Shown here piece after piece: positions 34,611-42,907 of a DNA stretch of 47,499 nt. The DNA comes from Arcticibacter pallidicorallinus. Lineage in GTDB: Bacteria > Bacteroidota > Bacteroidia > Sphingobacteriales > Sphingobacteriaceae. Below the pieces are notes generated by a model. That model had not been told where the DNA came from. It saw only the letters and a list, made by a program, of their open reading frames with translations, and searched no databases. Position 1 is the first letter of the stretch. Each line of letters begins with the position of its first letter. A program made the position numbers and the translations under genes. The stretch is taken from contig NZ_PVTH01000016.1 of assembly GCF_003002875.1 (NCBI RefSeq), positions 1 through 47,499 on the forward strand, read 5' to 3'.

Positions 34611-35507
34611 CTATAATATAAAACTTCGGTTTCCTTTTCTTAGTTCATCAACTTCTGACTGAAGCTTGTCAAGCCTTTTATGTTGCTCAATCATATAAAG
34701 CGTCATCTCTTCGATCTTCTTGAGAAGCTTAGAATTCATTTCACCGAGAGTTACTCCATTCTCTCTAACTTCCTTCGCAGATGGTATCTCAGGTAAATGT
34801 TTGTTCTTTTGAATAAATTGCTCAACATACAGCAGGGGCATTGAAACATGGCCAGGATCAAATACATAGTCCGGCCAATTACCATTTTCCACTTTTATTT
34901 CCTTTGCCCGTATGTTGCCATTAACCCAAAGCTTTTCGGTTGGATTAAGCATACCTATCCCAACTTTACCCTGCATCAGCGTCAACTCATCTTCATAACC
35001 ATTATTATAGGAACTCAAAATCAACCGGGATGAAGATTCAGAACCACCGGCATAGTCCAGATAACTTCTAATTCTCGGGCCTGCATGGGAAGCCTTATAC
35101 GATGAAAAGAAAATACAGGCGCCAGCCCCCGCTTGATGAACTTGGTTACGAAGCAACAGATTCCCGCCAACGTCTAGCTTTTGTTGCGGATTAGAAGTAC
35201 CTATACCGACATCTCCGGCATGTGTTATTCTTAACCTTTCGGATAGCACAGATGAGCTGCCAGTAGAGAAATACAAGTCTGTCAATTGACCTGACGCACC
35301 TACACGATATGCTCCAATTTCCGACAAGATTCCTGCATTTATTTTAAACTGTATCTGATTTACAGGTCCAAGCACATCGCCTCCAGTAAGCAAAATCGGA
35401 AGCGATGTCGTATTTCCAGCTTGTGTAACGGTCTGAAGAGTCTGACCTCCGCTACTAATCGCCATCAGCAGAACAACGGCTAAAAAAATAATATTTTTCA
35501 TATCCAT
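34611..35507 (-). CDS. Secreted fibre-like protein (T10, subtype A)
   Basis: 298 residues with a signal peptide ending 'ISSGGQ'. The early segment 'TLQTVTQAGNTTSLPI' recurs in the gene at 38717 (TLQSVTDRGATTSKEI). The middle block, including 'GPRIRSYLDYAGG' and 'SRLILSSY.NGYEDELTLM', recurs in its upstream neighbour at 35512. Two GxVGIG repeats precede the module (RAKEIKVENGNWPDYVF, HLPEIPSAKEV, GEMNSKLLKKIEEMTLYMI; EEMTLY rather than EELTLY). It is a clear mosaic and starts 4 bp after T11. Confidence 0.84.
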   Translation of the reverse strand: MDMKNIIFLAVVLLMAISSGGQTLQTVTQAGNTTSLPILLTGGDVLGPVNQIQFKINAGILSEIGAYRVGASGQLTDLYFSTGSSSVLSERLRITHAGDVGIGTSNPQQKLDVGGNLLLRNQVHQAGAGACIFFSSYKASHAGPRIRSYLDYAGGSESSSRLILSSYNNGYEDELTLMQGKVGIGMLNPTEKLWVNGNIRAKEIKVENGNWPDYVFDPGHVSMPLLYVEQFIQKNKHLPEIPSAKEVRENGVTLGEMNSKLLKKIEEMTLYMIEQHKRLDKLQSEVDELRKGNRSFIL

Positions 35508-35511
35508 TGTA

Positions 35512-36468
35512 TTATCTCTTGCGGTTTATCAGCTCAGCCATTTGCTCTTTGAGTTGGTCAATCTGCTCTTGCTGATTTCGGTGGATTGCTCCTTCTTTTT
35601 GAAGAACTTTGATTTCCTTATCCTTCTCAATCAAATGAAGCGTTAGCTCCTCTATCTTTTTGAGTAGGCGAGCATTCATGTCGCCTAGATTTATTCCCTC
35701 CTGCTCTACATCTTGAGCTGATGGCAACCCTGGCAAGTGTTTATTCATTTTAATGAAGTCCCCCACGTCGGCAAGTGACTTCAATGTGTAGTCCGACTCA
35801 AAAACATAATCAGGCCAATTGGCAACATCAACCTTAATCTCTTGAGCTCGTATATTTCCCTTTACAGACAATTTGGCCGTCGGTGAAGAAGTACCGATAC
35901 CGACATTTCCCCCATCTGGATTAATCGAAACCGTGCCGTGAGCGCTACCGGAACTTTTCACACCTTGAATCAACGCATATCCGTCCTGTGCAGATGATAT
36001 ACTGAGAATAAGCGACGTATGGCCTCCATTAGCGGTGTTTGCGTTTCCCACTACAATACCCCCAGCTCCTTTGGGATCTACGTTGAGCGCTGCTGATGGG
36101 AAGGGAGTATTAATCCCAACTTTTCCATCCATTATCGTTAATTCATCTTTATGACCTTGCCAATAAGAACTCAGTATTAATCGGGCCTTTGAATCATTAT
36201 ACGCTGCATAGTCCAGGTACGACCTGATCCTCGGACCATGTGTATAATCATCGCCAAAGGGTGTGAACAAGATTGACGCCCCACCGCCTGGTACATTTTG
36301 ATAGTTCCTTAAGATAATATTACCTGATACATCTAAGGGAGCTAGTGGATTTGTGGTTCCAATCCCCACATTGCCGCTCGCTGGCCAGGTATTAGTATTC
36401 TGCGAATAGCACAAACTTGCGGTCATGACAAAAAGCAAGCTTATATATAGTTTCTTCATACACTTCAA
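35512..36468 (-). CDS. Secreted fibre-like protein, first gene of six-gene operon (T11, subtype A)
   Basis: 318 residues with signal peptide to 'SLCYSQ' (start at 36468 or the second Met, 36459). Repeats 'GNVGIGTTNPLAPLDVSGNI', 'GKVGINTPFPSAALNVD' and 'GNVGIGTSSPTAKLSVKGNI' are spread along the body. The subtype A module follows (RAQEIKVDVANWPDYVF, HLPGLPSAQDV, GDMNARLLKKIEELTLHLI), then a 40-residue coil. Its promoter is the leftward half of the palindrome at 36491-36543, 22 bp upstream. Confidence 0.86.
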   Translation of the reverse strand: MKCMKKLYISLLFVMTASLCYSQNTNTWPASGNVGIGTTNPLAPLDVSGNIILRNYQNVPGGGASILFTPFGDDYTHGPRIRSYLDYAAYNDSKARLILSSYWQGHKDELTIMDGKVGINTPFPSAALNVDPKGAGGIVVGNANTANGGHTSLILSISSAQDGYALIQGVKSSGSAHGTVSINPDGGNVGIGTSSPTAKLSVKGNIRAQEIKVDVANWPDYVFESDYTLKSLADVGDFIKMNKHLPGLPSAQDVEQEGINLGDMNARLLKKIEELTLHLIEKDKEIKVLQKEGAIHRNQQEQIDQLKEQMAELINRKR

Positions 36469-36490
36469 TGAAATATGTATTGGTATTACA

Positions 36491-36543
36491 CGAAAGTAAA
36501 AATGTACACTGCAACCAGACTGCAGTGTACATTTTTACTTTCG
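36491..36543. promoter_or_regulatory. Divergent palindromic promoter with 23-bp perfect arms
   Basis: Arms 36491-36513 and 36521-36543 are perfect reverse complements around the 7-nt spacer ACCAGAC. The centre is the usual CACTGCA-N7-TGCAGTG. Each arm also contains TACATTTT and the -7 box TACTTTCG, so identical promoter halves fire left (T11 operon) and right (T12). Only the leftward reading has the consensus spacer GTCTGGT with TCTG at -33; the rightward one has CCAG there. The leftward promoter should therefore be stronger. Confidence 0.85.
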
Positions 36544-36568
36544 CATAAACTATAAAACACCATTGATC

Positions 36569-37543
36569 ATGAGAAGAAATCTCATCCTCTTACTTATTGG
36601 AATATTTGCATGCTCCTATTCGTACTCTCAAACACAAATCATTACCACTGGTAATAACGTATTAAATACATCATACCCATATGCTGCTGACATTGTTATA
36701 GGGAGTGACGCAAACGGTGGAATACGGCATGATGCAAGCATCATGTGGTGGAACAATGAAAGTGCCGCTCGCATCTCCAATACCGCAGATGTATTTCTCT
36801 TCTCAGTCCATAATAGTTCCAACCCTAATATTGGTCTATCAGCAATTGTTGGGGGCAAAAGTTTCATTAAGGGAAATCTTGGAATTGGCAATACCGATCC
36901 ACGTGCTAAATTACATTTGGTTGGAAATGGCTCCTCCATTAACACTGTTGACGGACTTTCTGGGGATATGGTTATTCAAGGTAACTCCCCTGGTAGAAGC
37001 AGCACGATCGGTGCCGCACTTGAATTCGCTATTCCCGCAGATACTGACGGGACCAACATGTGGGGACAGGCAAGAATTATCACCGTTGCTGGTAACACCA
37101 ACACAAACAACGCTACAGGTAAACTGATCTTAGGAACAAGAAGAAAGTTCGATAAGCATACAGGCACAGGCGAAACGTGGAACTACGGGGATGATATTGT
37201 AATCGACGGAGCAGGGCGCGTAGGTATAGGAACGTCATCACCCGACGCTTTGCTTTCCGTAAAAGGCGCTATCCATACCCAAGAAGTAAAGGTGGATATG
37301 AAAGGTTGGGCTGACCATGTTTTTAATCCGGCTTATTCTCTTCAAAGCATTGAAGATGTGGAGTCATTTATCCACATCAATCAGCATCTTCCAGATATGC
37401 CTTCCGAAAAAGAGGTCATCAAAAATGGAATTAAACTTGGCGAAATGAATAAAGTGTTAGTGAAGAAAATTGAAGAGTTAACTCTCTACTTGATTGAGCA
37501 AAATAAAAGAATTAAACAGCTAGAAAACCAAATAAATCCTTAG
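36569..37543 (+). CDS. Secreted fibre-like protein on the plus strand (T12, divergent subtype A)
   Basis: About 324 residues from the ATG at 36569 (a TTG two codons upstream is less likely). Signal peptide ends 'CSYSYSQ'. 'GNLGIGNTDPRAKLHLVG' and 'GRVGIGTSSPDALLSVKGAI' flank a middle domain. The module has drifted: HTQEVKVDMKGWADHVF replaces WPDYVF, then HLPDMPSEKEV, GEMNKVLVKKIEELTLYLIEQ. Apart from the truncated gene at the right edge and one scar it is the only plus-strand family member. It is driven by the weaker half of the divergent palindrome and converges on T13. Confidence 0.85.
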   Translation: MRRNLILLLIGIFACSYSYSQTQIITTGNNVLNTSYPYAADIVIGSDANGGIRHDASIMWWNNESAARISNTADVFLFSVHNSSNPNIGLSAIVGGKSFIKGNLGIGNTDPRAKLHLVGNGSSINTVDGLSGDMVIQGNSPGRSSTIGAALEFAIPADTDGTNMWGQARIITVAGNTNTNNATGKLILGTRRKFDKHTGTGETWNYGDDIVIDGAGRVGIGTSSPDALLSVKGAIHTQEVKVDMKGWADHVFNPAYSLQSIEDVESFIHINQHLPDMPSEKEVIKNGIKLGEMNKVLVKKIEELTLYLIEQNKRIKQLENQINP

Positions 37544-37622
37544 TAATGCTCCTATCCTGAGGTATCTACCATCGTATTCAGGCCAATAGCAGACCAGCTT
37601 TGGGGCAGCCAACACGAGTTTC

Positions 37623-38591
37623 TTATTTAAGGGTAAGAATTATCCGGTTTAACTTTTCTTCCATAATCTGCATTTTCTCATTACTTTCTTTGATTTGCTC
37701 GTCCTTTTCTATGAGATATAAAGTCAGTTCTTCCAGTTTCTTAAGCAACTTCCCGTTCATTTCTCCGAGATCTATCCCCTCCCTGGCAACTTCGAGCGCG
37801 GAAGGTATCTCCGGAAGGTGTTGATTAAGAGTAATGTAAGATTTCAACTCTGAAAGTGGGGACAGAGCGTATGCTTGTCCGAAAACATAGTCAGGCCAAG
37901 CCGATTTAAGACTCACTTTAACAGACTCCGCTATAACGCTACCCGCAACAGCTAGTTTATATCCTTTTGGGTCAGAAGTGCCAATGCCAATATCTCCGTT
38001 GCTTTTAATTCGCAGCTTTTCCGTCAATTGCTCCTGCTCCCATCCCTCGCTGGTGTAAAAAGCCAAGTCCATAGACTGCACCAATGCATTATTGTTTTGT
38101 AGATTATTGATCCGCTCTGCTCTTATACGCGCTCCAATTAGTTCCGGACGAACATCTCTCCAAGTGTGAAAATCAATATCATATCCCCCGGTAGAAGATC
38201 CAACAGGCACATGTATGTTCCCAGGCACAGAGCTTCCAATTCGAATTGTTGCCAGGCTGCCATCCAACGGACCATCAATGTGTAACCTCCCTGCAGGATT
38301 TTCGGTTCCTATTCCAACTTGTCCATTTGCGTTTAAGGACATCACTGATCTTCCAACAGTAAAAAACTTGATGCCGCCCCATCCGGATAAAAACGCTGTC
38401 GGGCCACCGGTATGCCAAGTATCCGTATACCAACCCAGTCCATAATGAGCTACAGACTTACTATCGTAGTTAAATAGATTATTAGCTGCGAAATATCCTA
38501 TAGAGGGTTCGTTAAGAGGCATATTGGTAATCGCCTGCCCCATAACACAATAAGATACTCCTGTAAGTAAAATGGTATATAAATATTTCAT
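37623..38591 (-). CDS. Secreted fibre-like protein, mosaic (T13, subtype C)
   Basis: 322 residues with signal peptide to 'CVMGQ'. Residues ~1-100 ('AITNMPLNEPSIGYF', 'GGIKFFTVGRSVMSL') match the N-terminus of the gene at 42908. Residues ~100-220 ('GYDIDFHTWRDV', 'NNALVQSMDLAFYTS') match the middle of T1 at 5308. The module is subtype C: DPKGYKLAVAGSVIAESVKV, WPDYVFGQ, HLPEIPSALEV, KLLKKLEELTLYLIEK. A terminator lies upstream, so it needs its own promoter. Only a degenerate half-site (TGCAG near 38635-38639) is visible. Confidence 0.85.
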   Translation of the reverse strand: MKYLYTILLTGVSYCVMGQAITNMPLNEPSIGYFAANNLFNYDSKSVAHYGLGWYTDTWHTGGPTAFLSGWGGIKFFTVGRSVMSLNANGQVGIGTENPAGRLHIDGPLDGSLATIRIGSSVPGNIHVPVGSSTGGYDIDFHTWRDVRPELIGARIRAERINNLQNNNALVQSMDLAFYTSEGWEQEQLTEKLRIKSNGDIGIGTSDPKGYKLAVAGSVIAESVKVSLKSAWPDYVFGQAYALSPLSELKSYITLNQHLPEIPSALEVAREGIDLGEMNGKLLKKLEELTLYLIEKDEQIKESNEKMQIMEEKLNRIILTLK

Positions 38592-38671
38592 ATTATTGTT
38601 GGTTCAAGTTTTCAATCAATGGTGTATTTTGTTTCTGCATTGCGATTCACTTTAAATTGATGAATCATGAC

Positions 38672-38703
38672 AAAAAAAAGAATAAGAAAGGCTCTTATTC
38701 TTT
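38672..38703 (-). terminator. Intrinsic terminator after the five-gene fibre operon
   Basis: Perfect 10-bp arms AAAGAATAAG / CTTATTCTTT with a 7-nt loop. A run of eight A on the plus strand at the left flank gives a T-run in the direction of the minus-strand operon. It lies 13 bp past the stop of the 38717-39505 gene. Confidence 0.88.
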
Positions 38704-38716
38704 AACACGCATATTT

Positions 38717-39505
38717 TTATTTCCCTGCGATCTTATCAATCTGCTGCTGCATAGAATCAAGGCGCTCTGATTGCAACTCATTGATCACTTTCTCCTTGTT
38801 CAGTTCTTTTTCCTTTTGTATCAGATGTAGAGTCAGCTCTTCGATTTTCTTCAAAAGCATCACATTCATCTCTCCTAAGTTAACTCCGGACGCTTCGACT
38901 TCTTTAGCAGACGGAATGTCTGGAAGGTGTTTATTCGTTGTGATGTAACTCTCAATATCTGATAGAGCGGTAGGACGATACGATGGTTCAAATACATAGT
39001 CAGGCCAGTTACCAGCCCCCTCAACCTTGATTTCCTGAGCACGTATCTTCCCGCTTACAGAAACTGTTCCGTTGGCATCAATCCTTAGCGCGTGATAGTG
39101 ACCATTCGCATCAGTTCCTATAGAGAAGTCATTTCCCGACCTGTTTCCAATAAACCAGTTGAGTAGCCCGGCTTTTTCTAATTGTATCTGGGGAGATGCG
39201 GAACGAATATGCATTAGCTCTCCAGGATTAGATGTTCCCAGGCCAAGATATCCAGTAGAATAATTAAATGACATCAACCTGCCAAATCCTGTGGTCCATA
39301 GATATCCCATACCACCTTCTGCGTATAGCGCCCAACCCTTATCTTTAGCCCACCGATCGCGAAAAAAAAATCCGGCATCACTCATTATTTCTTTCGATGT
39401 AGTTGCTCCCCGATCTGTTACTGACTGGAGAGTCTCTTGCGCCTTTAATGTATATGCAGTACAAAAAATAAGGGTGCATAACAATGACTTTTTCATTGCA
39501 ATCAT
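38717..39505 (-). CDS. Secreted fibre-like protein, last of five-gene operon (T14, subtype A)
   Basis: 262 residues with signal peptide to 'TLKAQ'. The N-terminal 'ETLQSVTDRGATTSKEI' is shared with T10; 'GYLGLGTSNPGELMHI' is the only GxxGxGT repeat. Module: RAQEIKVEGAGNWPDYVF, one residue longer before W than its relatives, then HLPDIPSAKEV, GEMNVMLLKKIEELTLHLI and a 40-residue coil. The ATG overlaps the stop of T15 (ATGA), with an alternative ATG three codons in. A strong terminator follows. Confidence 0.85.
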   Translation of the reverse strand: MIAMKKSLLCTLIFCTAYTLKAQETLQSVTDRGATTSKEIMSDAGFFFRDRWAKDKGWALYAEGGMGYLWTTGFGRLMSFNYSTGYLGLGTSNPGELMHIRSASPQIQLEKAGLLNWFIGNRSGNDFSIGTDANGHYHALRIDANGTVSVSGKIRAQEIKVEGAGNWPDYVFEPSYRPTALSDIESYITTNKHLPDIPSAKEVEASGVNLGEMNVMLLKKIEELTLHLIQKEKELNKEKVINELQSERLDSMQQQIDKIAGK

Positions 39506-40125
39506 AATCTCTTTTCAATAACTTGTGCAAGTTTTGCATTTGACTCTTTCAAACGCTCAATGTCCTTCTTCTGGTCAATCAGATAAAGTGTCAGTTCTTC
39601 AATTTTCTGAAGTAATTTGATGTTCATCTCTGAGACACCAATCCCCTCACTCTCCATCTTGCTGGCTGGCTCAATCTCAGGCAGATGCTTATTAACGGCG
39701 ATAAACGACTCCACTTCTGAGAGCGATCTTAGACGATAATCCTTGTCAAATACATAGTCAGCACCAGCATTAACCGTAACCTTGATCTCCCGGGCCGTTA
39801 TATCGCCTGCAACAGATAACATCGATACCGGGTTGGCTGTCCCGATACCTACGTTCCCATTAGCATGTATAGACATCGCTAACCTGCCTAAAGTGAAAAA
39901 CTTAAGTCCTGAGAAACCGGAAAGATATCCAGTAAGGCCTCCTGGATTCCAAGAGTCAAGGTACCAACCAAGAGAATAATGTCCTGGATGATGGGGATCG
40001 TGGAAAAAATAATCTCCAAGGGCGTTTACACCTATCGCTGGAGCTTGTGGTTGTACGTTTGGTAAGTTCTGCCCAAATGTTGCCGAAAAACACAAGGTTA
40101 AAATAATTAGCAAAACCTGTTTCAT
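39502..40125 (-). CDS. Secreted fibre-like protein (T15, subtype B)
   Basis: About 207 residues. I prefer the ATG at 40125, 1 nt after the stop of T16 and giving a signal peptide MKQVLLIILTLCFSATFGQ. An upstream in-frame start at 40161 would overlap T16 and add a hydrophilic leader. The N-terminal block ('APAIGVNALGDYFF', 'SGLKFFTLGRLAMSI') is related to those of T13 and T19. It runs directly into a subtype B module: TAREIKVTVNAGADYVF, HLPEIEPASKM, VSEMNIKLLQKIEELTLYLI. Confidence 0.82.
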   Translation of the reverse strand: MKQVLLIILTLCFSATFGQNLPNVQPQAPAIGVNALGDYFFHDPHHPGHYSLGWYLDSWNPGGLTGYLSGFSGLKFFTLGRLAMSIHANGNVGIGTANPVSMLSVAGDITAREIKVTVNAGADYVFDKDYRLRSLSEVESFIAVNKHLPEIEPASKMESEGIGVSEMNIKLLQKIEELTLYLIDQKKDIERLKESNAKLAQVIEKRL

Positions 40126-40126
40126 T

Positions 40127-40861
40127 TCAATTGCTGTTAGTCTTGTTAAGTTTTTTTTCAATTGCTTCTATCCTCTCATTACTTCGCCTTATTTCCTCAT
40201 CCTTTTCGAACAGATACAAAGTCAGCTCTTCAATTTTTTTAAGCAACCTGGCGTTCATCGCTCCAATGTCTATTCCTTTCTCAGCAACCTCGCTAGCAGA
40301 AGGAACCTCTGGTAGGCGCTTATTGTGATAGACATAGGCCTTCAATTCGGCGAGAGTTGGGAGGGAATATGCTTGTTCAAAAACATAATCAGGCCAGTTA
40401 CTAACCTCAATTTTGACCTCTTTCGCTCTGATCATTCCGTTAACGGACAACCGCTCTTGGGGTGTTCCCGTACCAATACCTAAATTACCATCTCGAGTGA
40501 GTGCCATAGCCACGACCTCCTGCTCAAAGGCTTGACCGGGAGGACGTATAAGCCATTGATACAACGGAAAGTTAGATCGAGAATCTAATCGAAATGCCGC
40601 CCCAACATATGAGGGATTGAGATTTGATTCCCTAAAATTCAAACTAAAGTTCAACAATGGTGCGTAGCTTCCTGCATTTTCCGAATTAATGCTCATTGGA
40701 ATAAGGGCAGTCGCCAAACCAATATTACCATTAACATCGAGCATATTCAACGGTTGACTGGTTCCAATTCCTACCTTCCCATTCGACTCGTAAATATTAG
40801 TCTGAGCCATGCTTGCGAGAAATGGCATATAAAAAACAAATAATAAGAATCTCCTCTTCAT
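40127..40861 (-). CDS. Secreted fibre-like protein (T16, subtype A)
   Basis: About 244 residues from the ATG at 40861, the first ATG of the frame (a TTG lies five codons upstream). Signal peptide to 'FLASMAQ'. 'GKVGIGTSQPLNMLDVNGNI' and 'GNLGIGTGTPQERLSVNGMI' bracket a short body. Module: RAKEVKIEVSNWPDYVF, with HNKRLPEVPSASEV (Arg for His in HLPE), GAMNARLLKKIEELTLYLFEK and a coil. It is the third gene of the operon from 42785. Confidence 0.83.
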   Translation of the reverse strand: MKRRFLLFVFYMPFLASMAQTNIYESNGKVGIGTSQPLNMLDVNGNIGLATALIPMSINSENAGSYAPLLNFSLNFRESNLNPSYVGAAFRLDSRSNFPLYQWLIRPPGQAFEQEVVAMALTRDGNLGIGTGTPQERLSVNGMIRAKEVKIEVSNWPDYVFEQAYSLPTLAELKAYVYHNKRLPEVPSASEVAEKGIDIGAMNARLLKKIEELTLYLFEKDEEIRRSNERIEAIEKKLNKTNSN

Positions 40862-40893
40862 TTCAATATGGTTCAATAAGTATACACGGGAAT

Positions 40894-41874
40894 CTATTTG
40901 CTATTTGCATGCTGCTTCAGCATTTTAACATCTTCGGTCAGCCTTTGATTAGAAGATTTCAGATGTTGAATATCCTTGTTCTGTTTAATCAGATACAATG
41001 TCAGTTCTTCAATCTTCTTTAGTAATTTTATATTCATCTCGCCAACATCTATACCCTCACTTTGAACCAGACCGGCACTCGGAATCTCTGGAAGATGTCG
41101 ATTCTCTGATATAAAACCTTCTACATACTTTAATGATGGAAGATTTGCTTGTGGGCTGAAGACATAATCAGGCCAGGCGCTTTGCACTTTGACTTTAATG
41201 GATTCGGCAATGATGCTTCCTGCAACTGCTAATTTATATCCTTGTGTGTTATTCGTACCGATACCTACATTTCCATTTACGTATAGCTTGTCAGACGATG
41301 CGTACAGTGGCGGATCTACGCCCACTCCCACACCATAGCCATTGGCCTGCAAAATTTTACCACCTTCAGTACTAGAAATATCAAGGAAACGGAATGTCGA
41401 TGCATACTGCGATGACCCCCAAGTTCCTGTATAGAACATCTTTAAGCCTGTGGAATTGCTTTCATCATATTTGCTCTGAACATCGAGACTAGCTGACGGC
41501 GTTGTCGTATTAATACCAACTTTTCCTTCAGCCTCTAGAACAACTCTCGACCAAGGGCGAGAACCATTATCTGCTGTTTTCCTGAAATACAAGCTTTGAT
41601 CGAAAAAGCTACCTGCAAACTGCATTGCGAAGTTGTTTGCCGAATTGCTGTGCCGAACATCTAACAGGTGCCACCAACTCGAAGCCCCAGCCGGATAGTT
41701 TACAGGTTCACTTGCTTCAAAGAACCCGGAAACCGCGCCTTGAGCACCAGATAAGGATGCGTCTGTTCGAACATCCGTCCGACTGTTTAGTACTCCCCAG
41801 GTTGTCTGGGCGCCTAATTGTAAAGGTATCCCTAATGCACAAATAAGTATGCTAAGCTTGTGGAACATTCTCAT
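40894..41874 (-). CDS. Secreted fibre-like protein (T17, subtype C)
   Basis: 326 residues with signal peptide to 'PLQLGAQ'. The N-terminal domain has 'WWHLLDVRHSNSANNFAMQFAGS' and 'NGSRPWSRVVLEAEGKVGI', resembling the domain left in the truncated gene at 47039. 'GKVGINTTTPSASLDVQ' and 'GNVGIGTNNTQGYKLAVAGSI' lead to a subtype C module (AESIKVKVQSAWPDYVF, HLPEIPSAGLV, GEMNIKLLKKIEELTLYLI). The start overlaps the T18 stop (ATGA). Confidence 0.85.
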   Translation of the reverse strand: MRMFHKLSILICALGIPLQLGAQTTWGVLNSRTDVRTDASLSGAQGAVSGFFEASEPVNYPAGASSWWHLLDVRHSNSANNFAMQFAGSFFDQSLYFRKTADNGSRPWSRVVLEAEGKVGINTTTPSASLDVQSKYDESNSTGLKMFYTGTWGSSQYASTFRFLDISSTEGGKILQANGYGVGVGVDPPLYASSDKLYVNGNVGIGTNNTQGYKLAVAGSIIAESIKVKVQSAWPDYVFSPQANLPSLKYVEGFISENRHLPEIPSAGLVQSEGIDVGEMNIKLLKKIEELTLYLIKQNKDIQHLKSSNQRLTEDVKMLKQHANSK

Positions 41875-42785
41875 CGTTTTGTATTTTTAAGTCTATTAAT
41901 TTCAGCCTGCTGCCTGTCACTATCATTCTTAAGTTGAATAATGTAAAGGGTCAGCTCTTCGATCTTTTTTAGCAACGTACCATTCATATCAGCCAGATCT
42001 ATCCCATCCTTTGCAACCTGGTCAGCAGAAGGCACATCCGGTAAATGCTTATTCTTCGAGACATAAGTTTCGAGCTCTGAAAGGGGAAGTAGTTGATGAC
42101 CACAATCAAAAACATAGTCAGGCCAGGTATTTTGAAGCTTTACCTTTACCGATTCGGCGATCACGGAGCCCGGTACTGCCAGCTTATATCCCTGTGTATC
42201 GGTTGTGCCTATGCCTGTACTACCCAGTACATATTGATTATCGCGAATAACTTGTTCAAAAGTTACGTCGTATCCTGGTCCAGGGTCTCCAGAAATCGAA
42301 TTTGCGGGCGTCCAGCTTCCTTCCGATGATGTTACAGTATAAAAGGACTTTCCGGAGTAATTAAACAGATAAGCGAAAACAACAAAAGTATTCGCATTAG
42401 CGGACGATGTTGTAGGGATAATTCGTACAAGGGCAGGAAATGCACTTCTTCCAAAGCGCGTTCCAACCGCTGAAAGCGGATATCCCCCGGGAGACAACGA
42501 ATTGGCGTTACTTGTCCTAATAAGCACTTCCGTATATCCCTGCTGGTAAACCGAAGCATTATATCCATCTCCACCATAGAACTTAATACTGGTATTATTT
42601 CCGTGTTGCCCTAAATTAAGCGTCCCAACTTTTACCCAAGAAGGTGATTCGGTTGTTAGAAAGTTCAGCGTATTCGGCACCACCGCTCCTGTCATACCTA
42701 TTGTACCGTTTGTTGGAAAATTATTCTCTTGGGCAAAACCGCTGGCGACAAAAAGAAAAAAAAGAAAAAATAGAAGCTTGTTCAT
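41871..42785 (-). CDS. Secreted fibre-like protein, first of five-gene operon (T18, subtype C)
   Basis: 304 residues with signal peptide to 'ASGFAQ'. The N-terminal ~190 residues ('NFPTNGTIGMTGAVVPNTLNF' and an aromatic beta-rich domain) are unique. 'GSTGIGTTDTQGYKLAVPGSV' leads to a subtype C module: AESVKVKLQNTWPDYVF, HLPDVPSADQV, ADMNGTLLKKIEELTLYII. The promoter palindrome lies 42 bp upstream. Confidence 0.85.
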   Translation of the reverse strand: MNKLLFFLFFLFVASGFAQENNFPTNGTIGMTGAVVPNTLNFLTTESPSWVKVGTLNLGQHGNNTSIKFYGGDGYNASVYQQGYTEVLIRTSNANSLSPGGYPLSAVGTRFGRSAFPALVRIIPTTSSANANTFVVFAYLFNYSGKSFYTVTSSEGSWTPANSISGDPGPGYDVTFEQVIRDNQYVLGSTGIGTTDTQGYKLAVPGSVIAESVKVKLQNTWPDYVFDCGHQLLPLSELETYVSKNKHLPDVPSADQVAKDGIDLADMNGTLLKKIEELTLYIIQLKNDSDRQQAEINRLKNTKR

Positions 42786-42826
42786 ATCACGTTGGTAACC
42801 TTATGACTTTAATCAACAATATTCCA

Positions 42827-42863
42827 CCAATGTATTAAACCACACTGCAACCAGCTTGCAGTA
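42827..42863 (-). promoter_or_regulatory. Palindromic promoter of the five-gene fibre operon
   Basis: In gene direction: TACTGCA, spacer AGCTGGT, TGCAGTG, 8 bp (TGGTTTAA), -7 box TACATTGG. Spacing is identical to the other sites. It separates T19 from the T18-T14 operon, and I see no terminator between T19 and this promoter. Confidence 0.78.
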
Positions 42864-42907
42864 AGCAAGTTTTAAAAAATAGCACTAACTACCCGGCCAA
42901 TTACAGT

